Shown piece after piece: positions 63,904 to 64,000 of a DNA stretch of 64,000 nt. The stretch comes from JAIBCC01 sp963763855 (GTDB lineage: Bacteria > Acidobacteriota > Blastocatellia > Pyrinomonadales > Pyrinomonadaceae): contig CAVXPU010000006.1 of NCBI GenBank assembly GCA_963763855.1, forward strand, positions 62,001 through 126,000, written 5' to 3'. Below the pieces are notes generated by a model. The model was given only the letters and a program-made list of their open reading frames with translations. It had not been told where the DNA came from and did no database searches. How positions within the stretch are numbered: the first letter of the stretch is position 1; each line of letters starts with the position of its first letter. The position numbers were made by a program, and so were the translations under genes.

Positions 63904-64000
63904 ATTTTTTATTTTTATTTCAATCATCGTAAAAATCTGTATAATCATCTCTAAAACAAAGTGATATGACCCCTGATGTAACCGTTTTGCTGAATAAAAT

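Noticed and set aside
1..64000. tRNA, rRNA, CRISPR array or replication origin
   Set aside because: I saw no tRNA T-arm with matching acceptor stem, no rRNA segment, no regularly spaced direct repeats of CRISPR type and no cluster of DnaA boxes.

Overview
The window is AT-rich (about 40% GC by eye) DNA from a diderm bacterium. It has outer-membrane machinery (TamB, a multi-POTRA Omp85 protein), many secreted or lipid-anchored small proteins, SecA with a C-terminal SEC-C zinc motif, and both ClpS and ClpA. The gene content and low GC are most reminiscent of Acidobacteriota of the class Blastocatellia. There is no rRNA or other decisive taxonomic marker, so that placement is an inference. I recognise no tRNA, rRNA, CRISPR array or prophage.

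Layout. 0-6.6 kb: end of a surface-polysaccharide locus (partial asnB, two GT4 and two GT2 glycosyltransferases) and a SurA-like secreted protein. 6.8-11 kb: a soluble GAF-PAS histidine kinase, its NtrC-type sigma-54 activator and a secreted nuclease-like protein, closed by a terminator. 11-14 kb: ABC exporter, hotdog thioesterase and lipoprotein. 14-24 kb: a RibBA-type riboflavin gene whose second domain has lost its zinc cysteines, then tamB with a six-fold internal repeat, then an Omp85/BamA-like gene that is frameshifted. 24-35 kb: housekeeping and envelope genes (DUF1684, MFS, lipA, HbpS/GlcG-like, two cell-wall enzymes, GNAT, M20 peptidase), a cytochrome P460 gene with one in-frame TGA, and an FHA-TM-M15-like fusion. 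35-38.4 kb: a NorD-like VWA protein.

38.4-42.8 kb is the accessory island. An AAA ATPase and a TOPRIM-like (DUF3226-type) partner gene form an operon resembling OLD-family or PARIS-like two-gene defence modules. The partner gene is cut in two by a complete IS5-type insertion sequence of about 1.45 kb with 12-bp inverted repeats and a 6-bp target duplication. Removing the IS and one duplication restores an uninterrupted 235-residue reading frame. Next come a 52-residue membrane protein and a DUF4160/DUF2442 pair.

42.8-53 kb: clpA, a secreted protein, clpS, a frameshifted glucose-dehydrogenase-like gene, secA and several secreted proteins of unknown role. 53-54 kb: a Ski2-like helicase that stops after its first RecA domain. 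54.6-59.6 kb: a full branched-chain amino-acid ABC transporter set (livF, livG, livM, livH, livJ on the minus strand), with livM broken by at least five small indels. A PLP-dependent amino-acid decarboxylase and a thioredoxin-like protein face away from it. 62-64 kb: small lipoproteins and an outer-membrane barrel protein; two of these genes share a nearly identical upstream element.

Two window-wide patterns stand out. Many intergenic gaps hold short word repeats (7-9 nt units) or the hairpins they make. Several otherwise normal genes carry single-base indels; whether these are assembly errors or real decay can be settled by read mapping.
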